64,000 nt of DNA. Origin: Herbidospora yilanensis (GTDB taxonomy: Bacteria; Actinomycetota; Actinomycetes; Streptosporangiales; Streptosporangiaceae). The first letter of the stretch is position 1. Each line of letters begins with the position of its first letter. Shown piece after piece: positions 30,559 through 39,769 of this stretch. The stretch is taken from contig NZ_BBXE01000013.1 of the NCBI RefSeq assembly GCF_001570565.1, forward strand, positions 186,001-250,000, in the 5' to 3' direction. The notes under the pieces were generated by a model that saw only the letters and a list, made by a program, of their open reading frames with translations, searched no databases and was not told where the DNA came from. Position numbers and translations under genes: made by a program.

Positions 30559-31455
30559 TCAGCGTGTCTCGGGAAACTGAACGGTCGCACCGGAAGGGTC
30601 GACGTTCAGTGGCTGGATTTGCCAGTCGATACCCACTTCGGGCTCGATCAAATCCTGCGTATCCGGCGTGGAAAACGCAAGAACCGTGGGGCCCGCCCCC
30701 GAAACGACCGCGGGGACCCCTTTCGACCGCAGACGTTCTACCAGATCGGCGGTCTGCGGCATGGCGGGCGCGCGGTATCTCTGGTGGAGACGATCTTCGG
30801 TGGCCGCCAGCAGCACCGAGGTGTCCGGCTGCGCGGTCAGCGCGGCGACGAGCAGCGCGGCCCGGCCCGCGTTGGCGGCGGCGTCGGAATGCGGGACCTT
30901 CTCCGGGAGCAGCCCACGCGCCTCTTCTGTGGACAACCGGAACGGGGGTATCAGGACCACCGGCCGGATGTCGGCGTGAGGGGTGAGTCTGCGCACCCCG
31001 GAGTCCCAGGAGATGGTCAGCCCGCCGCGCAGGCAGGGCGCGACGTTGTCGGGGTGGCCCTCGATGGCGGTGGCCAGCGCGAGGGTCTTGTCGTCGTCGA
31101 AGACGGCGCCCGACAGGCGTTCGGCCAGCGCGCGGGCGGCCAGGACGCCGGCCACGATCGCGGCCGACGACGAGCCCAGGCCGCGCGCGTGGGGGATCCG
31201 GTTGACGCAGGTCAGCCGGATCCCTTCGGGCTGCGCGACGCCGATCTCGTCGAAGGTGCGGCGCATCGTCCGCACGATCAGATGCCCTTCGCCGGTGTCG
31301 ACCTCGCCGGCGCCCGCCCCTTCGACCTCGACGACCGTCTGGTGACCGCCGATCGAGGCCGTCACCTCGTCGTGAAGGTCGAGGGCCAGGCCGAGGGTGT
31401 CGAATCCGGGGCCGAGGTTGGCGCTGGTCGCCGGTGTGCGCACCAGAACGGTCAA
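30559..31455 (-). CDS. thrB: Homoserine kinase
   Basis: A 298-residue GHMP kinase that phosphorylates L-homoserine for threonine synthesis. Motif 1 is VRTPATSANLGPGFDTLGLA, the ATP-binding loop is IPHARGLGSSSAAIVAG, and motif 3 is AVVSGAGPTVLAF. The TTG at 31455 is chosen because GGGAG lies 5 bases upstream; the internal GTG at VRTP would remove the first strand. It follows thrC by 20 bp, and the two are cotranscribed. Confidence 0.94.
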   Translation of the reverse strand: MTVLVRTPATSANLGPGFDTLGLALDLHDEVTASIGGHQTVVEVEGAGAGEVDTGEGHLIVRTMRRTFDEIGVAQPEGIRLTCVNRIPHARGLGSSSAAIVAGVLAARALAERLSGAVFDDDKTLALATAIEGHPDNVAPCLRGGLTISWDSGVRRLTPHADIRPVVLIPPFRLSTEEARGLLPEKVPHSDAAANAGRAALLVAALTAQPDTSVLLAATEDRLHQRYRAPAMPQTADLVERLRSKGVPAVVSGAGPTVLAFSTPDTQDLIEPEVGIDWQIQPLNVDPSGATVQFPETR

Positions 31456-31475
31456 AGGGTGCTCCCGCAAATGAA

Positions 31476-32519
31476 TCAGGCGAGTTCGAGTGCGGCCGCC
31501 GCCGCGTAGGCGTCGATCGGGATGGTGACCGGGGCCGGGGCGCCGGAGATGGCCCAGTCGGGGTCTTTCAGTCCGTTGCCGGTGACCGTGCAGACCACCC
31601 GCTGGCCCGGCTGGAGCAGGCCCTGCTCGTGGGCCTGGAGCAGGCCGGCCACGCTGGCGGCCGAGGCGAGCTCGACGAACACGCCCTCGCCCTGGGCCAG
31701 CAGCTTGTAGGCGGCGGCGATCTGGCGGTCGGTGACCGCCTGGATCACGCCGCCCGACTCGTCGCGGGCCGCCTCGGCGAGCTTCCACGACGCCGGGTTG
31801 CCGATGCGGATGGCGGTGGCGATGGTGTGGGGGTGGGTGACCGGCGCGCCGTTGACGATCGGCGCAGAACCGCTGGCCTGGAAGCCGAACATCTTCGGCG
31901 GCTTCGCGGCGTATTCCTGGTAGCCCATCCAGTAGGCGGAGATGTTGCCCGCGTTGCCGACCGGGATGCAGTGGACGTCGGGCGCGGCGCCCAGGGCGTC
32001 GACGATCTCGAAGGCGGCCGTCTTCTGGCCCTGGAGGCGGTGCGGGTTCACCGAGTTGACCAGCGCGATCGGATAGTTCTCGGCGAGCTTCTTGGTCATT
32101 TCGAGACAGTCGTCGAACGACCCCTCGACCTGGAGCAGCTTCGCGCCGTGGACGAGCGCCTGGGCCAGCTTGCCCATCGCGATCTTGCCGCGCGGCACGA
32201 GCACGGCGCAGGTCAGCCCGGCGCGCACGGCGTAGGCCGCCGCCGAGGCCGAGGTGTTGCCGGTGGAGGCGCAGATGACCGCCTGGGCGCCCTCTTCGAC
32301 GGCCTTGCTGATGGCCACGGTCATGCCGCGGTCTTTGAAGCTGCCCGTCGGATTGAGGCCCTCGACCTTGAGGAACACGTCGCAGCCGACCAGCGCGGAG
32401 ACCTTCGGCGCCGGAACCAGCGGGGTGCCACCTTCGAGAAGGGTGACCACGGGCGTCGTCGCGCTCACGGGAAGCCGGTCGCGGTATTCCTCGATGAGTC
32501 CACGCCAAACCCTGGACAT
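31476..32519 (-). CDS. thrC: Threonine synthase
   Basis: A 347-residue PLP enzyme converting O-phosphohomoserine to threonine. The PLP lysine is in [15 protein letters not shown], the phosphate-binding loop is in [13 protein letters not shown], and the C-terminal [12 protein letters not shown] matches actinobacterial ThrC. ATG 32519 has GGAGG six bases upstream. In Streptomyces the gene directly follows hom; here 14.7 kb of other genes separate them, so thrC must have its own promoter in the 32520-32737 gap, which is shared with a divergent glycosyltransferase gene. Confidence 0.96.
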   Translation of the reverse strand: MSRVWRGLIEEYRDRLPVSATTPVVTLLEGGTPLVPAPKVSALVGCDVFLKVEGLNPTGSFKDRGMTVAISKAVEEGAQAVICASTGNTSASAAAYAVRAGLTCAVLVPRGKIAMGKLAQALVHGAKLLQVEGSFDDCLEMTKKLAENYPIALVNSVNPHRLQGQKTAAFEIVDALGAAPDVHCIPVGNAGNISAYWMGYQEYAAKPPKMFGFQASGSAPIVNGAPVTHPHTIATAIRIGNPASWKLAEAARDESGGVIQAVTDRQIAAAYKLLAQGEGVFVELASAASVAGLLQAHEQGLLQPGQRVVCTVTGNGLKDPDWAISGAPAPVTIPIDAYAAAAALELA

Positions 32520-32737
32520 GCGGATCCTCCATGTCACCTGCGTTATCGGGCACCGAGTCTACGGGCAAACGTTCGAGATCCGGGATTCGGCGTCCGCCAG
32601 GTGGGACGACCCGCCGAATGCGGGGTAGCAAGCCCTATTTGTCCGCCTATTACGCTCTCAGGAATCTGCCAGGGAGGCTGACTATTGTCGATCACCGTTC
32701 CGCAGAAGACCGGCGATCGCGTGAAGGAGAAGGCATC

Positions 32738-34195
32738 GTGACGGGCACCGCCGCCCGGCCCCGGATCCGCCACAACGACTATTCGCCGCTGTCGCCGCCG
32801 GAGGCCGGTCACTGGGCGCCGCACCTCCCGGTCAGCGTGGTCATCCCCGCCCACGGCAACCAGCCGCTCGTCGACCTCACCCTGGCCGCCCTGTCGGCGC
32901 AGACCTATCCCGCCCATCTGACCGAGGTCGTCGTGGTCGACGACGGGAGCCTGCCGCCGCTGCGGCTGCCGAAGATCCGGCCGGAGAACACCCGGGTCAT
33001 CCGCTCGGGGCCCGGCGGCTGGGGGCCCGCCTTCGCGCTGAACGCCGGGATCGCCGTCACCGAGGGCACGGTCGTGCAGCGGCTCGACGCCGACATGGTC
33101 GTCTACCGCGACCACCTCGAACGGCTGCTGCGCTGGCACCACCTGACCGACTATCTGGTCACGATCGGCGCCAAGGTCTTCGTCGAACCTCCCCCGCTCA
33201 CCCCCGAGCAGGTCGCCGAGGCGGTGGCCGCCGACCGGCTGGACGAGCTGATCGACCTGTCGAAGGCCACGCCGAGCAGCACCGAGCGCACCATCCTGCG
33301 GCTCGACGGCATGAAGAAGAGCCGCAACCCCTACCACGTCGTCACCGGCCCGACCCTGTCGCTGCACCGCGCCCTGCTGGAGTCGGTCGGCGGGCTCGAC
33401 GCCGAGGTGCACCGGGGCGAGGACACCGAGTTCGCCTACCGGCTGGCCCAGGGCGGCGCGGTGTTCGTGCCCGACCTGTCGGCGAAGGCCGTCCACATGG
33501 GGGTGCCGGCCCAGAAGCGCAACCGGGCGGCCACCGTGAAGGCCGTGGAGCCCTACCACGCGCAGCGCATCCCGCTCCGCCGCGACCTGCGCAAACAGCG
33601 TGGGCGTACGTGGCACACGCCGTACGTGGAAGTGGTGTTCGACGTGTCGAAGGCGAGCGAGCGGGAGGTCCGCGACGCGGTCGAGTCGGCGCTGACCGGC
33701 TCGATCGCCGACGTGCGGGTGCTGCTCACCGCCCCCTGGTCGTCGGTCAGGGCGGGGCGCGGCGAGGCCATGGCGGGCCAGGAGTTCGAGTTGCGCCTGA
33801 TCAGCGAGAGCATGCGCGGCGATCCACGCGTCCACCTGGCCGACCGGGCCCCGGCGACGGCCTTCCCCGTCCCGTTCCGCTACCGGGGATCGGTGCACGC
33901 GCCGCTCGCCGCCGAGACCCTTGAGCGCATGACACGCACGATGACAGACGGGCGGCTCGGCGTGCTGGTGACCGAGTCGCCGGCCGGGACCGAGGCGGTC
34001 ATGGAACGCACCGAAGCGGTTTCCCGCGCCCTGTTGCTGGCCGGGCCTGGGGAAACCCCACACGATGTCATCCGCCAGACACACGGGGTCAGGCGGGCCG
34101 CCCCCGCGCTCTTCTGGCCGGGCCCCGATCCCGGCTCCGACATGCCTCAGGAGAAGCGCCGAGGGCTAGGGTTGTTTCGCCGTTTGACGTCATGA
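32738..34195 (+). CDS. Family 2 glycosyltransferase, paralogue A
   Basis: A 485-residue cytosolic-looking glycosyltransferase. The GT-A fold (about residues 25-255) opens with PVSVVIPAHGNQPLVDLTLA, has the nucleotide-sugar motif VVVVDDGS, the metal-binding DAD at 117-119 and the acceptor-side EDTEFAYRLAQGGAVFVPD. A second domain (about 285-430) starts at TPYVEVVFDVSKASEREV and is shared with two neighbouring paralogues; I do not recognise it. The GTG at 32738 has AAGGAGA upstream. It probably adds a sugar to a cell-surface polymer, but donor and acceptor are unknown. Confidence 0.88.
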   Translation: MTGTAARPRIRHNDYSPLSPPEAGHWAPHLPVSVVIPAHGNQPLVDLTLAALSAQTYPAHLTEVVVVDDGSLPPLRLPKIRPENTRVIRSGPGGWGPAFALNAGIAVTEGTVVQRLDADMVVYRDHLERLLRWHHLTDYLVTIGAKVFVEPPPLTPEQVAEAVAADRLDELIDLSKATPSSTERTILRLDGMKKSRNPYHVVTGPTLSLHRALLESVGGLDAEVHRGEDTEFAYRLAQGGAVFVPDLSAKAVHMGVPAQKRNRAATVKAVEPYHAQRIPLRRDLRKQRGRTWHTPYVEVVFDVSKASEREVRDAVESALTGSIADVRVLLTAPWSSVRAGRGEAMAGQEFELRLISESMRGDPRVHLADRAPATAFPVPFRYRGSVHAPLAAETLERMTRTMTDGRLGVLVTESPAGTEAVMERTEAVSRALLLAGPGETPHDVIRQTHGVRRAAPALFWPGPDPGSDMPQEKRRGLGLFRRLTS

Positions 34196-34300
34196 CATGT
34201 CGATTCGACGGCAAAATTTCGGTATTCGCGCCAACGAATCATGAGAGATCTTCCAATAGAATCCCGATCCATTCCCGGTTGACACGGAGGCTGACAAAAG

Positions 34301-34765
34301 ATGCCCACGCTCCGCCGTCTGGCGATGCTCGGCGCGGCAGCCGGAACGGTCGTCCTGGCCGCTCTCGCGGCCCTCGTCCTGATGGGCGCGCTTCCCGTGG
34401 CCGACGCCCTGTCGCTGGTGCTCTCCGGAGGATGCCTGGCCGCGCTCGCGCTGCTGCTGTTCAGCGTGCGGCGGCTCGACGGCAAGGCCCAGCGGATCGA
34501 CACGCGGGTGAAGAAGCTCGAGACCGACCTCGCCCGCGTCACCGGCACGCTGGGCACGGTCTCCAGTGAGCTGGCCGGCGCCTCCCGGCTGCTGGCCGAA
34601 GGAGCGGCCCGCCGTGACGACGACCTGCGCGCGGTGCTGGCCGCCCTCGGCGAAGACCGCGTCAACGCGATGTTCCTGCGCAACGAGGTCGAGGCAGAAA
34701 TCAAGGAGATCCGCCGCATCACCGGGGCGCCGCCCCGGGTGAGGACCGATGCGGGCGAGCGTTGA
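34301..34765 (+). CDS. Small membrane protein with coiled coil
   Basis: A 154-residue protein with two membrane helices (about 8-30 and 37-56), then a basic stop and a coiled coil (about 60-135, KAQRIDTRVKKLETDLARV) with a charged end. No named family is recognised. GGAGG lies 10 bases before the ATG. Its stop overlaps the TTG start of the next glycosyltransferase (TTGA). The latter has a coiled-coil tail of its own, so this protein may be a membrane anchor for that enzyme; that is inference. Confidence 0.75.
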   Translation: MPTLRRLAMLGAAAGTVVLAALAALVLMGALPVADALSLVLSGGCLAALALLLFSVRRLDGKAQRIDTRVKKLETDLARVTGTLGTVSSELAGASRLLAEGAARRDDDLRAVLAALGEDRVNAMFLRNEVEAEIKEIRRITGAPPRVRTDAGER

Positions 34766-36288
34766 CGGCACGGATCAGGCACAACGACTGGAGCCCCCTG
34801 CGCCCGGCGCCGCTGGGCGCCTGGACCCCACGCCTGTCCGTCAGCGTCGTCATCCCGGCCTACCAGTGTCAGGACGCCCTTGACCGCACCCTCGCCGCGC
34901 TCGCGGCGCAGAGTTACCCGGCCGACCTGACCGAGGTCGTCGTCGCCGACGACGGCAGCACGCCCGCGCTGGCGCTCCCGCCGCTGGCGCCCCACCGGAC
35001 CAGGATCGTCCGGGTGCCCGCCGGTTCGTGGGGGCGCGGCGCCGCCCGGCAGGCCGGGGCCTCGGCCGCCTCCGGCGACGTGATCCACTGGCTCGACGCC
35101 GACATGCTGCTCGACCGCGAGCACGTCGAGGCCCACATGCGCTGGCACCACCTGGCCGAATACGTGGTCGTGCACGGCACGATCACGTTCGTCTCCGCCG
35201 AGCAGCCCGCTCCCGGCGAGGTCTACGCCCAGGTCTCCGCCGGACGGGCGGCCGACCTGTTCACCGGCGCGGACGTCCACCCGCACGTGTGGCTGGAGAA
35301 GACGCTCGCCGAGACGCGGCACCTGCGCGACGCGCGGTCGAACCCGTCGCGGCTCCACTCCGGCGCCACCACCTCGGTGCGGGCGGCCATGCTGGCGCGG
35401 GCGGGCGGCGTCGACGTGACGATGAACATGGGCGAGGACACCGAGCTCGGCTATCGGCTGACCCAGGCCGGGGCCGTGTTCGTCCCCGACGCCGAGGCGT
35501 TGAGCTGGCACGTCGGCAAGTCGACCGTGATGCTCCGGGAGAAGGAGGTGCACCGGCACAACTGGACCCTGTTCGCCGACCGCATCCCCGATCTCCGCTG
35601 GTTGCGCACCCATCCGCGGCGGATCTACTCGGTCCCGTACGTCGAGGTCGTCGTCGCCGCCACCACCTACGAGGAGACCAGGGGGACCGTCGACAACGCC
35701 CTGGCCGGGACGATCCACGACCTCTCCGTCACCATCGAGGGCCCCTGGCAGCGGCTGCCCACCGGCCGCCGGGCCTCGCTCGACGAGCCGATGCTCGACC
35801 TGCGGCTGCTCGGCAACCTCTACGCCGGCGAACCCCGCGTCAACCGCGTGGTGCGGGCCCCCTACCGGCTGACCCTCCCGGCGGGCTGGGCGCTCGGCGC
35901 CGACAGCGTCGCCCGGCTGGTCAAGCTCGCCGAGACCCACGGCTACGGGCTGGTCTGCGCCGCCCTCGCCGAGACCCACGACGGCGTGGCGACGGCCCGG
36001 CTGGAGCGGACGGCCGCCTACAACCGGGCCCGGCTGTTCCCCGGCGAAGACCCCGACGACGTGGTCGACGAGTTGTTCGGCGCCCACTGGGTCGACGGGG
36101 CCGAGTTCGGCGTCGTCCCGCTGGCGGAGGCCGAGCCGGTCAAGGGCGACGCGCAGACGTGGCGGGCGCTGGCCGAGAAGCACAAGGCGGAGGCGCGCAA
36201 GCACCGGGCCGAGGCCGAACGGTGGAAGGCGGAGGCCGGGAAGCTCGCCGCCCAGCCGCCGGCCAAGCGGCGATGGAGGGGCCGATGA
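34762..36288 (+). CDS. Family 2 glycosyltransferase, paralogue B
   Basis: A 508-residue paralogue of the enzyme at 32738. The GT-A domain has ARIRHNDWSPLRP at the N-terminus, VSVVIPAYQCQDALDRTLAA, VVVADDGS, the metal site DAD at 112-114, and GEDTELGYRLTQAGAVFVPD. The shared second domain begins VPYVEVVVAATTYEETRG. The last 45 residues form a charged Ala/Glu/Lys coiled coil (WRALAEKHKAEARKHRAEAE). The TTG start at 34762 overlaps the upstream stop, and the gene's own stop overlaps the next start (ATGA), so it lies inside a translationally coupled string. Confidence 0.88.
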   Translation: MTARIRHNDWSPLRPAPLGAWTPRLSVSVVIPAYQCQDALDRTLAALAAQSYPADLTEVVVADDGSTPALALPPLAPHRTRIVRVPAGSWGRGAARQAGASAASGDVIHWLDADMLLDREHVEAHMRWHHLAEYVVVHGTITFVSAEQPAPGEVYAQVSAGRAADLFTGADVHPHVWLEKTLAETRHLRDARSNPSRLHSGATTSVRAAMLARAGGVDVTMNMGEDTELGYRLTQAGAVFVPDAEALSWHVGKSTVMLREKEVHRHNWTLFADRIPDLRWLRTHPRRIYSVPYVEVVVAATTYEETRGTVDNALAGTIHDLSVTIEGPWQRLPTGRRASLDEPMLDLRLLGNLYAGEPRVNRVVRAPYRLTLPAGWALGADSVARLVKLAETHGYGLVCAALAETHDGVATARLERTAAYNRARLFPGEDPDDVVDELFGAHWVDGAEFGVVPLAEAEPVKGDAQTWRALAEKHKAEARKHRAEAERWKAEAGKLAAQPPAKRRWRGR

Positions 36289-38111
36289 CGACGTACACGA
36301 TCGGCTTCGACGAGGGCGAGGGCGACCTCGACGGCGAGCTCACCCTCGATCCGGAGGTCGAGCTCGCCGAGGTGACGGTGCTCGCCAAGACCCCCACCGA
36401 CCTGCGCCGGGCGATGACCCTCCAGTCGGCGCTGCCCAAGGCGTCGAAGGTGTCGGTGGTGGTCGCCGAGGCGCCTCACTGGTTCACCGCGCCGAACCCG
36501 TCGCTCACCCCCGCCCACCGGTGGCGGGCGCTGACCGAGGTCCGCACGTTCAAGAAGGGCGCCGGCTGGCAGGTCGACGTCACCTTCAACGCCCCGACGC
36601 CCTCGGGCCGGGTGGTCACGGCCGTGGCCCGCGCGTTCGCCGGGAACCGGCTGGAGGCCATCGCCTCGCCGGTGCCGGTGCTGGCCGGTCCGGGCGCGGC
36701 CCACTGGCGGCCGGGCGACCCCAACGCGGCCGTCGCCGACCCGGAGGGCCCGATGCCGATCCGCATCGGGGCGCCCGCGGGCGACCTGGTGGTCCGGACC
36801 GACGCGTCGGCCCCCTGGGCGGGCGACGCCGTGGTCGTCGACCGGACGGGGTCGCCGAGCTGGGAGGAGATCGGGCGTCCCGGCGGCGAGAAGCTGCTGG
36901 CGGCCGGGCTGACCGATCCCGCGCTGATGCCGCCGGTCGACGACCGGTCGGTCAACCCGATCGGGTTCGTCAGCGTGCCGACGCAGGGGGTCGGGGAGCT
37001 CACCGTCGTCGACGACGCCTGGGTGATCCGCCTCGACGGCACGGTCCTCACCCGGATCGCGGCGTCGGGCGCGGTGACCGTCATGGACGTCAACCGGGTC
37101 CGCAAGCTGCGCGGCGTCACGATCGACTGGCGGCGCGGCCACACGCTTGGCACCACGGGTCCGCTGACCACCGTCAGGGTGGTGGCCGGGCTGGCCGCGG
37201 CCGGGGTGCCGCTGGTGTGCGACCACGTCCCGGCGTGGGCGGGAGCGCTCGGCCCCGGTCTGGTCGCCCTGCTCGGCGACGCCCCGGAAGGCGTGCTCGA
37301 CGACGACCTGACCCGCGAGGAGCACAGCATCCGGCTGCGGCGGCGGGCGCTGCGCGACCACGGGGTGAAGGAACGCTGGGCGCGGCTCGGCGCGGTCGGG
37401 TCGTATCTGCCGACCACCTCGATCCTGCTGGCCACCCGGCGGCCCGACCAGGTGGCGTTCGCGCTCGAACAGGCCGGCCGGCAGCGCGAGGCCGACCTCG
37501 AAGTGGTGCTGGCGCTGCACGGCGTGCCCCGCGAGCACCCCGGCGTCGCGGCGGCGATCGAGAAGTTCGACCGGCCGCTCACCGTCTACCAGGCGCCGCA
37601 CGCCCAGGCCTTCGGGTCGGTGCTGAACGCCGCCGCCGAACGGGCCTCCGGGTCGATGCTGCTGAAGATGGACGACGACGACTGGTACGGCCCCGACTTC
37701 CTGGCCGACCTGCTGCTCGCCCACTCCTACAGCGGCGCCGACGTGATGGGCACCTCGCCGGAGTTCGTGTATCTGGCGGCCATCGACGTGACCGTCCACC
37801 ACCAGCAGATCACCGAACAGGTGACCAACTTCATCGCCGGCGGGACGATTCTGGCCACCCGCTCGGCCTTCGACGCGGTGGGCGGCTTCCGCCCGCTGCC
37901 CCGATCGGTCGACACCCAGTTCCAGCACGCGGTCCAGGCCGCCGGAGGAACCATCTACCGAGGTCACGGCCTCGGCTACATCCTGCGGCGGGGCAAGGCC
38001 ACCGAGCACACCTGGCGGGAGCCGATCGGCACCTTCCTCAAGCGCAACAAGCGGCAGTGGCGCGGGTTCCGGCCCAACGCCCTGATGGAGCTCCCGGGAG
38101 GCAGGTCATGA
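36285..38111 (+). CDS. Two-part protein with C-terminal family 2 glycosyltransferase domain
   Basis: A 608-residue protein. Residues 1-365 form an unfamiliar region, partly beta-rich, with GVTIDWRRGHTLGTTGPLTT and VRVVAGLAAAGVPLVCDHVP, reminiscent of the tail of GT-B or CgeB-like enzymes. Residues 375-608 are a GT-A domain (TSILLATRRPDQVAFALEQA) with an acidic metal motif DDDD at 463-466 and GGTILATRSAFDAVGGFRPL. The ATG at 36285 overlaps the previous stop. It is the odd member among paralogues A, B and C and may use a different donor. Confidence 0.83.
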   Translation: MTTYTIGFDEGEGDLDGELTLDPEVELAEVTVLAKTPTDLRRAMTLQSALPKASKVSVVVAEAPHWFTAPNPSLTPAHRWRALTEVRTFKKGAGWQVDVTFNAPTPSGRVVTAVARAFAGNRLEAIASPVPVLAGPGAAHWRPGDPNAAVADPEGPMPIRIGAPAGDLVVRTDASAPWAGDAVVVDRTGSPSWEEIGRPGGEKLLAAGLTDPALMPPVDDRSVNPIGFVSVPTQGVGELTVVDDAWVIRLDGTVLTRIAASGAVTVMDVNRVRKLRGVTIDWRRGHTLGTTGPLTTVRVVAGLAAAGVPLVCDHVPAWAGALGPGLVALLGDAPEGVLDDDLTREEHSIRLRRRALRDHGVKERWARLGAVGSYLPTTSILLATRRPDQVAFALEQAGRQREADLEVVLALHGVPREHPGVAAAIEKFDRPLTVYQAPHAQAFGSVLNAAAERASGSMLLKMDDDDWYGPDFLADLLLAHSYSGADVMGTSPEFVYLAAIDVTVHHQQITEQVTNFIAGGTILATRSAFDAVGGFRPLPRSVDTQFQHAVQAAGGTIYRGHGLGYILRRGKATEHTWREPIGTFLKRNKRQWRGFRPNALMELPGGRS

Positions 38112-39769
38112 CGGCTCGCGTGCCCCGCAACGACTACGGCGTGCTGGTGCCGCCGGGTCCCGGCTCCTGGCAACCCGGCAAGACCGTGTCGATCGTCATC
38201 CCGGCCCGCGCCTGCCAGCCGAAACTCGACCTGACGCTGGCCGCGCTGGCCGCGCAGGACTACCCGGCCCACCTCATGGAGGTGATCGTCGTCGACGACG
38301 GCGGGCCGCTCTCGGTGCCGCCGGGGGTGCGGCTGGTGCCCAACGAGGGCTGGGGCATCGCGTGGGCGGTCCGCACCGGGTTCGGCCACGCCACCGGCGA
38401 GGTCGTGTTGCGGCTCGACGCCGACGTGGTGCCCTCGCGCGGCCACGTCAGCGCCCACATGCGGTGGCACCACGCGGCCGACTACCTGGTCGTTCTGGGC
38501 TCGCTCCGGTTCACCACGTCGGAGACCGACCTGCCGCCGGTCGGCGAGCTCGGCCGGGCCGTCCGCGAGGGGCGGGAGGGCACGCTGTTCGAGGAGTGCG
38601 AGGGCCACGCCTGGTGGCACAAGCTCGTCGACGAGTACGACGGCCTCCGGAAGGCCCCCAGCCCGCTGCTGCACCGACTCCACGTCGGGGCCAGCGTCTC
38701 CCAGCACCACGCCCTGTGGACGCAGGCCGGCGGCATCGACACCTCGCTCGTGCTGGCTGAAGACACCGACCTCGGCTACCGGCTCACCCAGGCGGGCGCG
38801 GTGTTCGTGCCCGAACTCGGCGCGCCTGCCTGGCACCTGGGCCGGTCGACGCTGATGCGGCGGCAGAGCGAGGTGAAGCGCTACAACGCGCCGTTCGTCG
38901 CCGACCGCATCCCCTACCGGCGGTTCCTGCGCACCGAGGGCGGCCGCCAGTGGCTGGTGCCCTACGTCGACGTGGTCGTCGACACCCGGGGCGCGAGCTA
39001 CGAGAACGTGCGCGGCACGGCCGACGCGGCGCTGGTCAGCACGCTGCCCGACGTGCGGGTGACCCTGGTGGGCGACTGGCCGGAACTGCACGAGGGCCGG
39101 CGTTCCGCTTTCGACGACCCGAGGCTCGACGCCCGGCTGATCAAGGGCGGCTACCAGCACGACGGCCGGGTCCGTCTCGCCGAGGATCCGGGCCCGACCT
39201 CGGCCCCCGCCCCGTTCCGGCTGGTCTGCCCGCCCGGCTGGGCGATCGGCGCGGAGACCCTGGTCACCCTCATCGAGAAGGCCGACAAGGCCGACCTCGG
39301 GCTGCTGCACATCGCCCTGACCGAGACGCACGAGGGCATCGTCACCGCCCGGCTCGAACGCACGTCCGCCGTCGCCCGCGTCCACCACGTGATCAAGGAC
39401 GGCGAGGAGTTCGACGACGTCGTCCACGAGCTGTACGGCTCCGAATGGCTCGACGGCGAGGAGCTGGGGTTCTCCGTGGTCGACACCGGCGTCAAGCCGC
39501 CCATCGTGAGCCGGAACACCGAGGCGGCCCACTGGCGGGCCCTGGCCATCGACCGTAAGATCGCCGCCGGGCGGCTGGAGAAGCGGGTCCACGCGCTGGA
39601 ACGGCAGGTCGCCGCCCTGGAGAAGAAGGCCGCCAAGGGCACCGCCGACACGGCGCGCTGGCAGGCGAAAGCAGAGAACTGGCGGGTGCAGACGGTGCGG
39701 TTGCAACGGCGCGGCGAGCGCACGGTGTTCAAGCGGGCGTTGCGCAAGGCCCGGCGGCTGCTGGGCTGA
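38108..39769 (+). CDS. Family 2 glycosyltransferase, paralogue C
   Basis: A 553-residue paralogue of A and B. It begins ARVPRNDYGVLVPPGPGSW, has VSIVIPARACQPKLDLTLAA, VIVVDDGG, the metal motif DAD at 104-106, and EDTDLGYRLTQAGAVFVPE. The second conserved domain starts VPYVDVVVDTRGASYENV, and the C-terminal 80 residues form a strong coiled coil (EKRVHALERQVAALEKKA) with a very basic end. Its ATG overlaps the upstream stop by 4 bp, and its stop shares a base with the next ATG (TGATG). Confidence 0.88.
   Translation: MTARVPRNDYGVLVPPGPGSWQPGKTVSIVIPARACQPKLDLTLAALAAQDYPAHLMEVIVVDDGGPLSVPPGVRLVPNEGWGIAWAVRTGFGHATGEVVLRLDADVVPSRGHVSAHMRWHHAADYLVVLGSLRFTTSETDLPPVGELGRAVREGREGTLFEECEGHAWWHKLVDEYDGLRKAPSPLLHRLHVGASVSQHHALWTQAGGIDTSLVLAEDTDLGYRLTQAGAVFVPELGAPAWHLGRSTLMRRQSEVKRYNAPFVADRIPYRRFLRTEGGRQWLVPYVDVVVDTRGASYENVRGTADAALVSTLPDVRVTLVGDWPELHEGRRSAFDDPRLDARLIKGGYQHDGRVRLAEDPGPTSAPAPFRLVCPPGWAIGAETLVTLIEKADKADLGLLHIALTETHEGIVTARLERTSAVARVHHVIKDGEEFDDVVHELYGSEWLDGEELGFSVVDTGVKPPIVSRNTEAAHWRALAIDRKIAAGRLEKRVHALERQVAALEKKAAKGTADTARWQAKAENWRVQTVRLQRRGERTVFKRALRKARRLLG

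Noticed and set aside
36018-38009. Long minus-strand frames opposite the glycosyltransferases
   Set aside because: Arg/Pro/Gly-rich shadows; the plus-strand genes have clear motifs and coupled starts.
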